A DNA stretch of 64,000 nucleotides from Xenorhabdus doucetiae (GTDB lineage Bacteria; Pseudomonadota; Gammaproteobacteria; Enterobacterales; Enterobacteriaceae): the NCBI RefSeq assembly GCF_000968195.1, contig NZ_FO704550.1, positions 124,001-188,000 on the forward strand, given 5' to 3'. The notes under the pieces are model-generated. The model was not told the origin of the DNA and did no database searches. It worked only from the letters and a program-made list of their open reading frames with translations. Each line of letters begins with the position of its first letter. Within the stretch, counting starts at the first letter, position 1. Below, piece by piece: positions 26,481-35,372 of the stretch. The translations under genes and the position numbers were made by a program.

Positions 26481-27479
26481 CTACAGTAATGATTTTATTT
26501 TTTTTCTGTTAGTTAGATATAAAAATCTTGAATATGTTTTTAGTGCAATACCTAACAATTCGTTTGTTTTGGCTCGTGAATATAATTTAAATCTTTTTGA
26601 AATCACAACATCATAAATATTTTTCTTATATTCAAGTGATGATGAAAGGGTCATTTTCTTGGCAGAATCTTTTAAAATTTTATCTAATTCAATAATCTCG
26701 TTTGCTGATAATTTATTAGAAGAATTTATCTTAATAAGATTGTCAATATCTATCTTAATGCCTAAAGTAGACATTATTTTAAGTTGTGACAAGGCGGCAT
26801 AAAATCGTTGCTCACTGTAATAGTGAGTTCTATTTTTATCTGGGTGTATCCTATATTTTAATAAAACATCAGATAAATTTATAAACTTGTGGTTATTGTC
26901 TATTGCCATAAAAAATAATTTAGCCCATAAGCCATAATCTTGCGCTTTTTTATAATCTTCGGGATAAATGGGGTCTAATTTTAACAAAATATCTTTTCTC
27001 ATCATCACAGTAGGATGATAAAATGGGCAATCAAATATAATGCTGGATATGATTTTATCATGGCTCAAAGGGGGAGTTTTGTTATTATTAGGTTCTTCAT
27101 ATATACTCATTGCCGTGCCACATACGATAGTGTCTGGATAATTCATCATATGTTGGTATTGGATTTTTAACCTATCAGGGAATGAAAAGTCATCAGCATC
27201 CATTCTAGCGATAAATTTTCCTTTAGCTAAAGATATAGCTATATTCAAGGACTTAGCAAGACCCATGTTATTAGTGTTATTTATTATTTTTATTCTTTTA
27301 TCTTTATTTTGAAACTCTAATAATATATTAGCAGTTTTATCTGTGGATGCATCATCAATTATGATAAATTCATAGTTATTAAAAGACTGTTCTAAAATTG
27401 AATTTATTGCTTCAGATAAAAACTCTTCTCCATTAAAAACAGACATTACAACAGATATTTCAGGTTGTTCTTTGTTCAT
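26481..27479 (-). CDS. GT2 glycosyltransferase
   Basis: The 332-residue enzyme has ISVVMSVFNGEEFLSEAINS, FIIIDDASTDKTANIL, the DxD motif ARMDADDFSFPDRL and the acceptor-side DYGLWAKLFF, all typical of GT2 enzymes of the SpsA/WaaV-like type. The donor sugar is unknown. It is very AT-rich like its two neighbours and lies between them in the same direction, so the three probably form an operon. Confidence 0.82.
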   Translation of the reverse strand: MNKEQPEISVVMSVFNGEEFLSEAINSILEQSFNNYEFIIIDDASTDKTANILLEFQNKDKRIKIINNTNNMGLAKSLNIAISLAKGKFIARMDADDFSFPDRLKIQYQHMMNYPDTIVCGTAMSIYEEPNNNKTPPLSHDKIISSIIFDCPFYHPTVMMRKDILLKLDPIYPEDYKKAQDYGLWAKLFFMAIDNNHKFINLSDVLLKYRIHPDKNRTHYYSEQRFYAALSQLKIMSTLGIKIDIDNLIKINSSNKLSANEIIELDKILKDSAKKMTLSSSLEYKKNIYDVVISKRFKLYSRAKTNELLGIALKTYSRFLYLTNRKKIKSLL

Positions 27480-27513
27480 ACTTTTCTCATTTTAACTAAT
27501 ACTATAATTTACA

Positions 27514-28431
27514 TTATTTTTTAAAATATTTTTTGGTATTTAAGTCTAATTTAATAAGATCTCCCATAATCTTATCAATGTTTTTATTCTCTTCATTATT
27601 CAACTCTCTATCCATTCCAGCAGAGTGGATAAAGGTAAGTTCACCAAAATTTATAATTCCGTCATTTAAATATAGATCTACTCGCACAAATGGAAACGGT
27701 TTTGCTAGCTTCATTGCATAGTCAAATAATTTTTCAAAATTTTGGGGTTTTTCAAGCTTAGAAATATTAGCATCAAGGTAATCTACTCCATAAGGTAAAA
27801 GGTGCCAGTTTTCATCCATGAAATAAAACTTTGGTTTCTCTGACTCTCTTTCAGTGCAAACCATAACAAATTTTGGTTTTCCATTAAAACAAAATATCTT
27901 ATAATCATAAGGTAATGCTCCATTTGATGTTTCAATGAATTTTTCGCATATTATTTTTTTGGGGATATCTCTATATACTAATTCTACAGCTTTACGCCAA
28001 TAGTCTTCTTTCATCCAGTTGTTTAGTTTTTTTACTGTTTTATCTATATTCAAATTACTTTTATCTTTACATATTATATTATAACCAGCACCATGATTAC
28101 ATTTCATAACAAACTTATTTGGTAATTTACTCCAATCAATATCACTAGCTTTATCCCAACTAGCATATATTGGTATCAATATCTCTTGACAACCATTTTC
28201 TGATACATAGTCTCTGACTGAGAACTTATCAGCACACTTAATAACAAGATTATTATCTTTATATGTGTTTAACTTTAGCCATTGTAGTTTTTCATTAAAT
28301 GTAACTGGATTTTTTAAATTAAGTTGTTGGTTTAATCTTTGTTTATAAATTGATTTTGTTACAAACTCAGGGAATAATCCGCATCCATGGTAAAATAATT
28401 TATTTCTTAATATTTTTAAATATTTATTCAT
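27514..28431 (-). CDS. TupA-like ATP-grasp protein
   Basis: The 305-residue protein matches the ATPgrasp_TupA family: NPVTFNEKLQWLKL near the N-terminus, CADKFSVRDYV, NKFVMKCNHGAGYNIIC (ATP-binding), YDYKIFCFNGKPKF and PFPFVRVDLYL with the metal-binding Asp and later GELTF. TupA of Bacillus is involved in teichuronopeptide synthesis, and ATP-grasp enzymes join carboxylates to amines. Beside two GT2 genes in a core LPS locus, it may attach an amino acid or similar group to the core; that is inference. The gene is very AT-rich and heads the leftward trio. Confidence 0.75.
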   Translation of the reverse strand: MNKYLKILRNKLFYHGCGLFPEFVTKSIYKQRLNQQLNLKNPVTFNEKLQWLKLNTYKDNNLVIKCADKFSVRDYVSENGCQEILIPIYASWDKASDIDWSKLPNKFVMKCNHGAGYNIICKDKSNLNIDKTVKKLNNWMKEDYWRKAVELVYRDIPKKIICEKFIETSNGALPYDYKIFCFNGKPKFVMVCTERESEKPKFYFMDENWHLLPYGVDYLDANISKLEKPQNFEKLFDYAMKLAKPFPFVRVDLYLNDGIINFGELTFIHSAGMDRELNNEENKNIDKIMGDLIKLDLNTKKYFKK

Positions 28432-29049
28432 ACTTAGTCTTTAACTAAAAAATTGATTCTTGAAAATAGTTTTTTACTATAACATAAAAATAATTAGATA
28501 GCATCAATCACAAATCAACATTTGTTCAAAAAGAGAGAATGTTTTGCGAGGAATTGTTCAAAAACGCTCCAGCTTTAACCTGCAAATATGATTTTATTGG
28601 TGTTATTTTCCTTGTTGTCAGTGCTTATAGTTAGCTCTAAAATCCAGAGCTGCGCTGGGCAAGATTGACTCCTATCATTTTAAAACATTATTTAGATGAA
28701 AACTTAAAAAACTTGGATTCACATAATAATTCCTTGTCTCAATTTATCAGAAAAACTAGCTAAAAAAAATGAAATTATGATCTATAATTTATCCATGTCT
28801 AGTGCAATAAATTCATTTAAGAAGATTAAGTTTAACTTGATTTCATAATGTATACCAATAATTGTTTTTTTGGTTATGTTTATTTTATCTGGAAAGTAGA
28901 TATATAATTATATTTTTTCGCCTCAAAATGAAATATATTTACTTTTATTCTATTAAAACAACTTAATCAGTAGTTTTTGTGTAAAATAATCTTTTAAGAA
29001 AAACATGAACAACTTTTGTATTAAAAGAGCTAATTTTATAGGATTGAAC
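28432..29049. other. long intergenic region with inverted repeat
   Basis: The region separates divergent genes: the TupA-like gene (leftward) and the mig-14-like gene (rightward). It contains the right inverted repeat at 28656-28695 and is otherwise very AT-rich with no coding-like frame. A short in-frame extension of the mig-14-like gene begins at ATG 29005. No clear PhoP box, promoter or RNA gene could be defended. Confidence 0.5.
28656..28695 (-). repeat. right inverted repeat bracketing the AT-rich block
   Basis: The stretch from GGGCAAGATTG through CTCCTATCATTTT to ATTTAG is the inverted counterpart of 25311-25351. The two copies enclose 25.5-28.4 kb, the three AT-rich genes. This suggests ends of a mobile or recombined segment, or two copies of a small dispersed repeat. 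Confidence 0.6.
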
Positions 29050-29937
29050 ATGATGAAAATAAAAACACTCCTTTCAGGATGGAAAGAATGCAGTTTTGAA
29101 CAGTATAAAGAAGCTCATGCTCTTTTTGGGGGATGTACATCAACGCATCCCAATATTGTATCTTTTTTGGATAGGCACCTTGCTGGGCAGTTTTGCTTTT
29201 ATATCAAAAAAACAGAATTTGGAATTAAAGGTGCTTGTTTTTCCTTAAAAAACAAAAAATTAATTGAAGAAATGCAAACTAGATACCCAATTTCATATGA
29301 TGAGCTTGTTTTCCCTATTGCCGCAGACGCAAAAGTATTTTTACCTGTAAAATCAAAAAGATTATCTCCAATTCATAAAAATAATTTTATCAATACCAGT
29401 TTCAACTCCCGATTGAACAAACGAAAAGTTTGCCTAATCAAAGACAGTTTTTCTTACAAAACCCGCCGTAATCGCAGTAATGAAATTAATAAATTCAAAC
29501 GTGCGGGGGGCGAAATTCGTTCCTCAAATGAGTTCAGTGTAGAAGAATTGGTGAATATTTATATCGATTTGTATCAGAAACGTTGGAATTATTGCCATTC
29601 TGAGGAGCAAAAAAAACACTTGCTTGAAATATATACTGAGCTTCGTGAGCATATATTTGGCAGTGTGTTACTGATTAATGGCAAACCATGTGCCTACGAT
29701 TTTGTTCTGTGGGCGAATAGTCCTAAATGGATCTCCTTTGATGCCATTAATGGGGGCTATGATCCTGAATATGCACATCTTAGTGTTGGTAGTATCTTGA
29801 TGTGGGTGAATACCCAAGAAGCAAAAGCACTGTGTCAACAGGCAGACAAAATTATGCGTTACTCACTGGGTAATCCTACATTTGAATATAAAAATCGCTG
29901 GTGTGAAATATTGCCATTAGGCAAAGTGCTTTTTTAA
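29050..29937 (+). CDS. Mig-14-family protein (antimicrobial peptide resistance)
   Basis: The 295-residue protein (ATG at 29050; an in-frame ATG at 29005 would add 15 residues) matches the Mig-14 family. Landmarks are GWKECSFEQYKEAHALFGGC, YPISYDELVFPIAADAKVFL, KRLSPIHKNNFIN, KTRRNRSNEINKFKRAGGE, GKPCAYDFVLWA and GSILMW. The fold is GNAT-like. In Salmonella, mig-14 is PhoP-dependent, membrane-associated and needed for resistance to cationic peptides. In an insect-associated bacterium this would suit survival against host peptides. Here it ends next to waaC, convergent, with a 21-base overlap of coding ends. Confidence 0.8.
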   Translation: MMKIKTLLSGWKECSFEQYKEAHALFGGCTSTHPNIVSFLDRHLAGQFCFYIKKTEFGIKGACFSLKNKKLIEEMQTRYPISYDELVFPIAADAKVFLPVKSKRLSPIHKNNFINTSFNSRLNKRKVCLIKDSFSYKTRRNRSNEINKFKRAGGEIRSSNEFSVEELVNIYIDLYQKRWNYCHSEEQKKHLLEIYTELREHIFGSVLLINGKPCAYDFVLWANSPKWISFDAINGGYDPEYAHLSVGSILMWVNTQEAKALCQQADKIMRYSLGNPTFEYKNRWCEILPLGKVLF

Positions 29938-30894
29938 TATGTCGCCCAAGAGCAACATAACCTCCGACGGCATAATCCCCTCCATCGTATTATCTGCCGA
30001 TTTCAGAGGATGTTGCTCTTTCCCGTACCCACCAATCAAACCCGGATCAGTCGGCCCAAATAGCGTAATGTTGGGTCGATCAAGGGCTGCCGTAAGATGG
30101 CTTAATCCTGTATCAACCGAAACCACCGCTTTTGCTCCCGCCAGAACGTGTGCGATTTCGGCCAATGTCAGTTTTGGCAGCACATCAACATGAGAAAATC
30201 CCTCAGCGAGCCTGAGTGCCCGCTGGTGTTCGTGCCCTGCACCCCAAGGCAGTTTGATACGCAGGCCGGTGGGTGCGATATGGGCGATAAGTTGCCGCCA
30301 GTGATTTTCAGGCCAATGTTTTTCATCGCGCGTGGTTGCATGGAGGAAAACCAGATAGTTATTCAGGTTATGACTTTCCTCACGCAAAAAATGGCGGGCG
30401 ATAGCATAATCACCTTGTTCCGACGGTTTTTTATAGCCCAAACTATCCGCAAATAAATCCCGAATGCGTTCAACCGCATGTTGTTGTTTGCTGACAGCAT
30501 GGCAATGGTCGTAGAAGACGCTGGCGATGGGTTCACGGATGCTTTTTTTATCGTAACCATGCTTTGGACCAGAGGCCAGGCGAGTGACCAAAAAAGCACT
30601 TTTTAACAGGCCTTGGGCGTCAATGATGGCGTCATATTGGTGCTGTTGCAGTTGTTGCCTGAATTGGGCCCGTTCTGCACGAATATCTTTGCTGAACCAA
30701 TTTTTTCGCCAGCGGCGGATCGCCACGGGGATCACCTTTTCGACCGCATTGTGCCAGGTTGGAATTTGGGCAAATCCTTCTTCCACCACCCAATCAAATT
30801 CGATATCAGGAAAATGCTGTTTCGCATCAGTTAATGCCGGCAGAGTATGTAATACATCCCCCATTGAAGAGGTTTTTACCAATAAAACACGCAT
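29917..30894 (-). CDS. waaC: LPS heptosyltransferase I
   Basis: The 325-residue GT9 enzyme adds the first L-glycero-D-manno-heptose to Kdo. VKTSSMGDVLHTLPALTDA holds the catalytic-domain Asp, ATTRDEKHWPENHW lies mid-protein, and the ADP-heptose site is VSVDTGLSHLTAALDRP (residues about 260-276). Its start touches the end of waaF (one-base overlap), the standard hldD-waaF-waaC operon. Its last codons overlap the convergent mig-14-like gene. Confidence 0.94.
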   Translation of the reverse strand: MRVLLVKTSSMGDVLHTLPALTDAKQHFPDIEFDWVVEEGFAQIPTWHNAVEKVIPVAIRRWRKNWFSKDIRAERAQFRQQLQQHQYDAIIDAQGLLKSAFLVTRLASGPKHGYDKKSIREPIASVFYDHCHAVSKQQHAVERIRDLFADSLGYKKPSEQGDYAIARHFLREESHNLNNYLVFLHATTRDEKHWPENHWRQLIAHIAPTGLRIKLPWGAGHEHQRALRLAEGFSHVDVLPKLTLAEIAHVLAGAKAVVSVDTGLSHLTAALDRPNITLFGPTDPGLIGGYGKEQHPLKSADNTMEGIMPSEVMLLLGDILKKHFA

Positions 30895-31943
30895 TAATTT
30901 TGGCTCTCCGCCTGTAGCAGTTTCTCTAATGAAGCTAAAACCGTTTCAGGTTGAATATCAATCAGGCTTTGGTGATAGCCACCGTCACGGTCACCTTTGC
31001 GGATTTTATGATAGCCGGTAATCAGGCGGATCACTTCCGCTTTATTTGAGAGAGGAGGCGTAAAATCCGGGCTGCTGGGTCCATATAATGCGACTAAAGG
31101 ACGGTTTAAGGCGGCTGCCACATGCATCAAACCTGAATCGTTGGTGACGACAGAATCGCAGGCCGCAATCAGATTGACGGCTTGCTCAAGTGACGTTTTC
31201 CCGGCCAAATTAAGGCAATCTTCGCGGGCATCATCGCTTAAAAGTGCACGAATATCTTCACCCGCTTGATGATCTTTGGCGGAGCCAAACAGCAAAACCT
31301 GATAACCTTTTTGGCTAATTAACTGCCCGGCAAGGGCGGCATAGTGATAATGCGGCCAGCGTTTGGCGGGGCCGAATTCGGCACCGGGGCAGAAACCAAT
31401 CATCGGGCGGTGATCCGCAATATTAAAGGCTGAGGTGGATTCTGCTATATCTTCGTCATTGACACTTAATCGCGGCCATAACAAAGGTTGTGGAAGTTCA
31501 TCAGCGTTACGCAGTTTCCCTTCATAGGCGAGGGCGGCATAACGTTGAACCATCAGTGGAAAAGCAGGCTTATTCAGGACCCGGAGGTCATTCAGTAACC
31601 CGTAACGCATTTCACCGCGCCAGCCTGTACGCAGCGGGATATTGGCGAAGAAAGGAACCAGCGCAGATTTGAATGAGTTGGGCAAGACATAGGCACGATC
31701 GTATCTGTTTTCCCGCAATGCGTGACCAAGGCGGCGGCGCTCCCCCAAAGCAAGGGCACCATGACCCAGAGGCATGGCTACCGCCTGACTCACTTCCGGC
31801 ATTTTTGCCAATAATGGGCGGCACCATGCCGGTGCCATCACATCAATTTCTGCATCGGGGTACAAATCTTTCAAAGTACGGTAGAGGCTTTGTGACATCA
31901 TCATGTCGCCCACCCATGATGGGCCGATCACCAATATCTTCAT
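30894..31943 (-). CDS. waaF: LPS heptosyltransferase II
   Basis: The 349-residue GT9 enzyme adds heptose II to heptose I. ILVIGPSWVGDMMMSQSLYR starts the N-terminal domain; GFCPGAEFGPAKRWPHYHYA and VTNDSGLMHVAAALNRP form the donor side. It follows hldD by nine bases and abuts waaC. Confidence 0.95.
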   Translation of the reverse strand: MKILVIGPSWVGDMMMSQSLYRTLKDLYPDAEIDVMAPAWCRPLLAKMPEVSQAVAMPLGHGALALGERRRLGHALRENRYDRAYVLPNSFKSALVPFFANIPLRTGWRGEMRYGLLNDLRVLNKPAFPLMVQRYAALAYEGKLRNADELPQPLLWPRLSVNDEDIAESTSAFNIADHRPMIGFCPGAEFGPAKRWPHYHYAALAGQLISQKGYQVLLFGSAKDHQAGEDIRALLSDDAREDCLNLAGKTSLEQAVNLIAACDSVVTNDSGLMHVAAALNRPLVALYGPSSPDFTPPLSNKAEVIRLITGYHKIRKGDRDGGYHQSLIDIQPETVLASLEKLLQAESQN

Positions 31944-31952
31944 AGACGTCGA

Positions 31953-32900
31953 TTAATTATCCTGATTGAGCCATTGCATATATTCAGCGACACCTTCGGC
32001 GACGGTCTTGAACGGTTCTTTATAACCGGCAGCACGCAGTTTTGTCAGGTCGGCTTGCGTGAAACTCTGGTAACGGCCTTTTAATTTTTCCGGAAAATCG
32101 ATGTATTCCACAACGGGGGATTTTTCTTGATGGAATCCAGTCACCGCGTCTGCCACCGCCTGAAAAGATTCAGCGCGGCCGGTTCCGCAGTTAAAAATGC
32201 CGGAAACGCCATTTTTCCAGAACCACAGATTAACGGCGGCAACATCACCGACATAGATAAAATCGCGGCAGAAATGTTCGCTGCCGGCAAATAACTTCGG
32301 ATTCTGTCCCTGATGGATCTGATTGTTCAAATGAAAGGCAACACTGGCCATGCTGCCTTTATGCCCTTCGCGCGGCCCGTAGACATTGAAATAACGGAAG
32401 CCACAAACTTGAGAGTCCGCGTGAGGCAAAATATCGCGCACATACTGGTCAAACAGGAACTTGGAGTAGCCATAAACATTGAGCGGTTTTTCATACTGAC
32501 GCTCTTCAATGAAATTGTCACTGCGGCCACCGTAAGTCGCAGCAGAAGAGGCATACAGGAACGGAATTTGACGTTCAAGGCAATAATGCAGGATATCTTT
32601 GGAGTACTGATAATTATTGTCCATCATATACTTACCATCCCATTCGGTGGTGGATGAGCAAGCACCTTCATGGAAAATGGCATCAATATCACCCAAATCA
32701 TCACCCGCAACAATGCTGGCAATGAAATCTTCCTTATCCATGTAATCGGTGATGTCCAAATCAACCAAATTGACAAACTTTGTGCCGTCTTTCAGGTTAT
32801 CAACAACCAGAATATCCTTATAGCCTTCGTCATTCAGTGCCTTGACAATATTGCTGCCAATAAACCCTGCGCCACCAGTGACAATAATCATTTGGCTCAC
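31953..32900 (-). CDS. hldD: ADP-L-glycero-D-manno-heptose 6-epimerase
   Basis: The 315-residue SDR-family epimerase makes the heptose donor used by WaaC, WaaF and WaaQ. It has the NAD(P) site VTGGAGFIGSN (residues 6-16) and the catalytic YGYSKF (Tyr and Lys), with EGACSSTTEWDGKYM in between. It heads the hldD-waaF-waaC operon. Length is that of the family (about 310). Confidence 0.96.
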   Translation of the reverse strand: MSQMIIVTGGAGFIGSNIVKALNDEGYKDILVVDNLKDGTKFVNLVDLDITDYMDKEDFIASIVAGDDLGDIDAIFHEGACSSTTEWDGKYMMDNNYQYSKDILHYCLERQIPFLYASSAATYGGRSDNFIEERQYEKPLNVYGYSKFLFDQYVRDILPHADSQVCGFRYFNVYGPREGHKGSMASVAFHLNNQIHQGQNPKLFAGSEHFCRDFIYVGDVAAVNLWFWKNGVSGIFNCGTGRAESFQAVADAVTGFHQEKSPVVEYIDFPEKLKGRYQSFTQADLTKLRAAGYKEPFKTVAEGVAEYMQWLNQDN

Positions 32901-33140
32901 CTCTAAATAGTCAGTTCATTTCATCTATTGGGTCGATCTTTGCCGCGTATAATAGCATTTAACCCTACTGACGACAGCAGCTTAAACAGGAGAATATCGT
33001 GAAACCTTGCCGCATGTCAGTCTCTAAGCCGTGATCCGCTTTACAAACTTGATATTATCTTTCTGGTCGTGTCGTCACTGGCCGAATCTGTCAGTAAAAT
33101 GCATCAGCCTTTCACTTAGTTAGGGAATCAGGAGAGCAAA

Positions 33141-34337
33141 ATGTCAGCATCGTTTTATCAGAAAATGAATGAACAGTTGGAGCAAACCCGTTCTGAAGGG
33201 TTGTTCAAAAATGAGCGTATTATCACTTCTGCCCAAAATGCCAATATTGCGGTTGCTGAGGGTAACCAGGTTGTTAATTTTTGTGCCAATAACTATTTAG
33301 GCTTGGCGAATCATCCCGACCTGATCGCGGCGGCAAAAGCCGGCATGGATAGCCACGGTTTTGGCATGGCATCCGTTCGCTTTATCTGTGGGACGCAAGA
33401 CGCCCATAAAGAATTAGAAAATAAGATCGCTGAATTTTTGGGGATGGAAGACGCCATTCTGTACTCCTCGTGCTTTGATGCAAACGGCGGCTTGTTTGAA
33501 ACCCTGTTTGGGCCAGAAGATGCCATTATCTCTGATGCCCTGAACCATGCCTCCATTATTGATGGTATCCGTTTATGCAAGGCGAAACGTTACCGCTATG
33601 CCAATAACGATATGCAAGAATTAAAGGTCCGTTTGGAACAGGCAAAAGCCGAAGGGGCACAAAATATCCTGATCGCAACGGACGGGGTATTTTCCATGGA
33701 TGGCGTTATTGCTGACCTGAAATCCATCTGTGATTTGGCGGATGAATTTGGTGCGCTGGTCATGGTGGATGATTCCCATGCGGTGGGTTTTGTGGGTCAG
33801 CAGGGTCGCGGCACCCATGAATATTGTGATGTGATGGGGCGTGTTGACATTATCACCGGTACGTTGGGTAAGGCACTGGGCGGCGCATCGGGGGGTTATA
33901 CCGCGGCGCGCAAAGAAGTGGTTGAGTGGTTGCGCCAGCGTTCACGCCCATACCTGTTCTCCAACTCGCTGGCTCCTGCCATTGTCGCGGCATCAATCAA
34001 GGTGCTGGATATGCTGAAAAATGGCGATGATCTGCGTGAGCGTCTCTGGAAAAATGCGAATTTGTTCCGTGAGAAAATGACGGCGGCAGGCTTCACGCTG
34101 GCAGGGGCGGATCATGCCATTATCCCGGTTATGTTGGGAGATGCGAAACTGGCACAGGCATTCGCCGCAGCACTGTTGAAAGAAGGGATTTATGTGATTG
34201 GGTTCTTCTACCCGGTGGTGCCTAAAGGTCAGGCGCGTATCCGGACCCAGATTTCTGCCGCCCATACTGAAGAGCAGATTGAACATGTGGTGGCGGCATT
34301 TACACGCATTGGCAAGCAACTGAATGTCATTGCTTAA
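33141..34337 (+). CDS. kbl: glycine C-acetyltransferase
   Basis: The 398-residue PLP enzyme turns 2-amino-3-ketobutyrate and CoA into glycine and acetyl-CoA. VMVDDSHAVGFVG and the PLP-lysine loop TLGKALGGASGGY (near residue 245) are typical of the alpha-oxoamine synthases. CAGGAGAG precedes the ATG. The next gene, tdh, follows nine bases later; together they degrade threonine. A possible -10 (TATAAT, 32948-32953) and a short leader frame lie upstream. Confidence 0.96.
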   Translation: MSASFYQKMNEQLEQTRSEGLFKNERIITSAQNANIAVAEGNQVVNFCANNYLGLANHPDLIAAAKAGMDSHGFGMASVRFICGTQDAHKELENKIAEFLGMEDAILYSSCFDANGGLFETLFGPEDAIISDALNHASIIDGIRLCKAKRYRYANNDMQELKVRLEQAKAEGAQNILIATDGVFSMDGVIADLKSICDLADEFGALVMVDDSHAVGFVGQQGRGTHEYCDVMGRVDIITGTLGKALGGASGGYTAARKEVVEWLRQRSRPYLFSNSLAPAIVAASIKVLDMLKNGDDLRERLWKNANLFREKMTAAGFTLAGADHAIIPVMLGDAKLAQAFAAALLKEGIYVIGFFYPVVPKGQARIRTQISAAHTEEQIEHVVAAFTRIGKQLNVIA

Positions 34338-34346
34338 GGTATCATT

Positions 34347-35372
34347 ATGAAAGCATTATCTAAATTAAAGCCAGAGGAAGGTATCTGGATGACCGAGGTG
34401 CCCGCGCCGGAACTTGGGCACAACGATGTGATGATTAAAATCCGTAAAACCGCCATTTGTGGGACGGATGTTCACATCTATAACTGGGATGATTGGTCGC
34501 AAAAAACCATCCCGGTTCCGATGGTCGTCGGGCACGAATATGTGGGTGAAGTCGTTGCCATGGGGCAGGAGGTCAAAGGCTTCAAGGTGGGCGATCGCGT
34601 ATCCGGCGAAGGCCATATCACGTGTGGTCACTGCCGTAACTGCCGTGGCGGGCGTACCCATTTATGCCGCAATACCACTGGCGTTGGGGTGAACCGTGAA
34701 GGCGCTTTTGCTGAATATCTGGTTATTCCCGCCTTTAATGCGTTTAAAATTCCCGACAATATTCCCGATGAGCTGGCGGCGATTTTTGATCCCTTCGGCA
34801 ATGCAGTGCACACCGCGCTCTCTTTTGATTTGGTGGGCGAAGATGTACTGGTATCCGGCGCTGGCCCTATCGGGATTATGGCGGCAGCGGTGTGTAAGCA
34901 TGTCGGCGCCCGTCATGTTGTGATTACCGATGTGAATGAATACCGGCTTGAACTGGCGCGCAAAATGGGCGTCACCCGCGCGGTGAATGTCAGCAAAGAA
35001 AAATTGACGGATGTGATGGCCGAACTGGGCATGACGGAAGGTTTTGATATCGGTCTGGAGATGTCAGGGGCACCACCGGCTTTCCGTACCTTGCTCGATA
35101 CGATGAACCACGGCGGACGTATCGCTTTGTTGGGGATTCCTCCCTCCGATATGGCGATAGATTGGAATCAGGTCATCTTTAAGGGACTGTTTATTAAGGG
35201 AATCTACGGGCGTGAGATGTTCGAAACCTGGTACAAGATGGCGGCCTTAATCCAGTCTGGCCTGGATTTGTCCCCGATCATTACTCACCAGTTCCCGATT
35301 GATGATTACCAGCAAGGCTTTGATGTCATGCGATCAGGGCAATCTGGCAAAGTTATCTTAAATTGGGATTAA
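34347..35372 (+). CDS. tdh: L-threonine 3-dehydrogenase
   Basis: The 341-residue zinc alcohol dehydrogenase-type enzyme oxidises threonine to 2-amino-3-ketobutyrate. ICGTDVHIYNWDDW carries the catalytic Cys, GHEYVGEVVAM the zinc-binding His and Glu, and CGHCRNCRGGRTHLC the structural zinc site. GAGPIGIMAAAVCKHVGA is the NAD fold. It is second in the kbl-tdh operon. Its stop overlaps the stop of convergent yibQ, and its likely terminator is inside the yibQ 3' end. Confidence 0.96.
   Translation: MKALSKLKPEEGIWMTEVPAPELGHNDVMIKIRKTAICGTDVHIYNWDDWSQKTIPVPMVVGHEYVGEVVAMGQEVKGFKVGDRVSGEGHITCGHCRNCRGGRTHLCRNTTGVGVNREGAFAEYLVIPAFNAFKIPDNIPDELAAIFDPFGNAVHTALSFDLVGEDVLVSGAGPIGIMAAAVCKHVGARHVVITDVNEYRLELARKMGVTRAVNVSKEKLTDVMAELGMTEGFDIGLEMSGAPPAFRTLLDTMNHGGRIALLGIPPSDMAIDWNQVIFKGLFIKGIYGREMFETWYKMAALIQSGLDLSPIITHQFPIDDYQQGFDVMRSGQSGKVILNWD

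Noticed and set aside
28850..28990. Possible PhoP box before the mig-14-like gene
   Set aside because: GGTTAT and TGTTTA occur but not as two half-sites with the required 11-base spacing.
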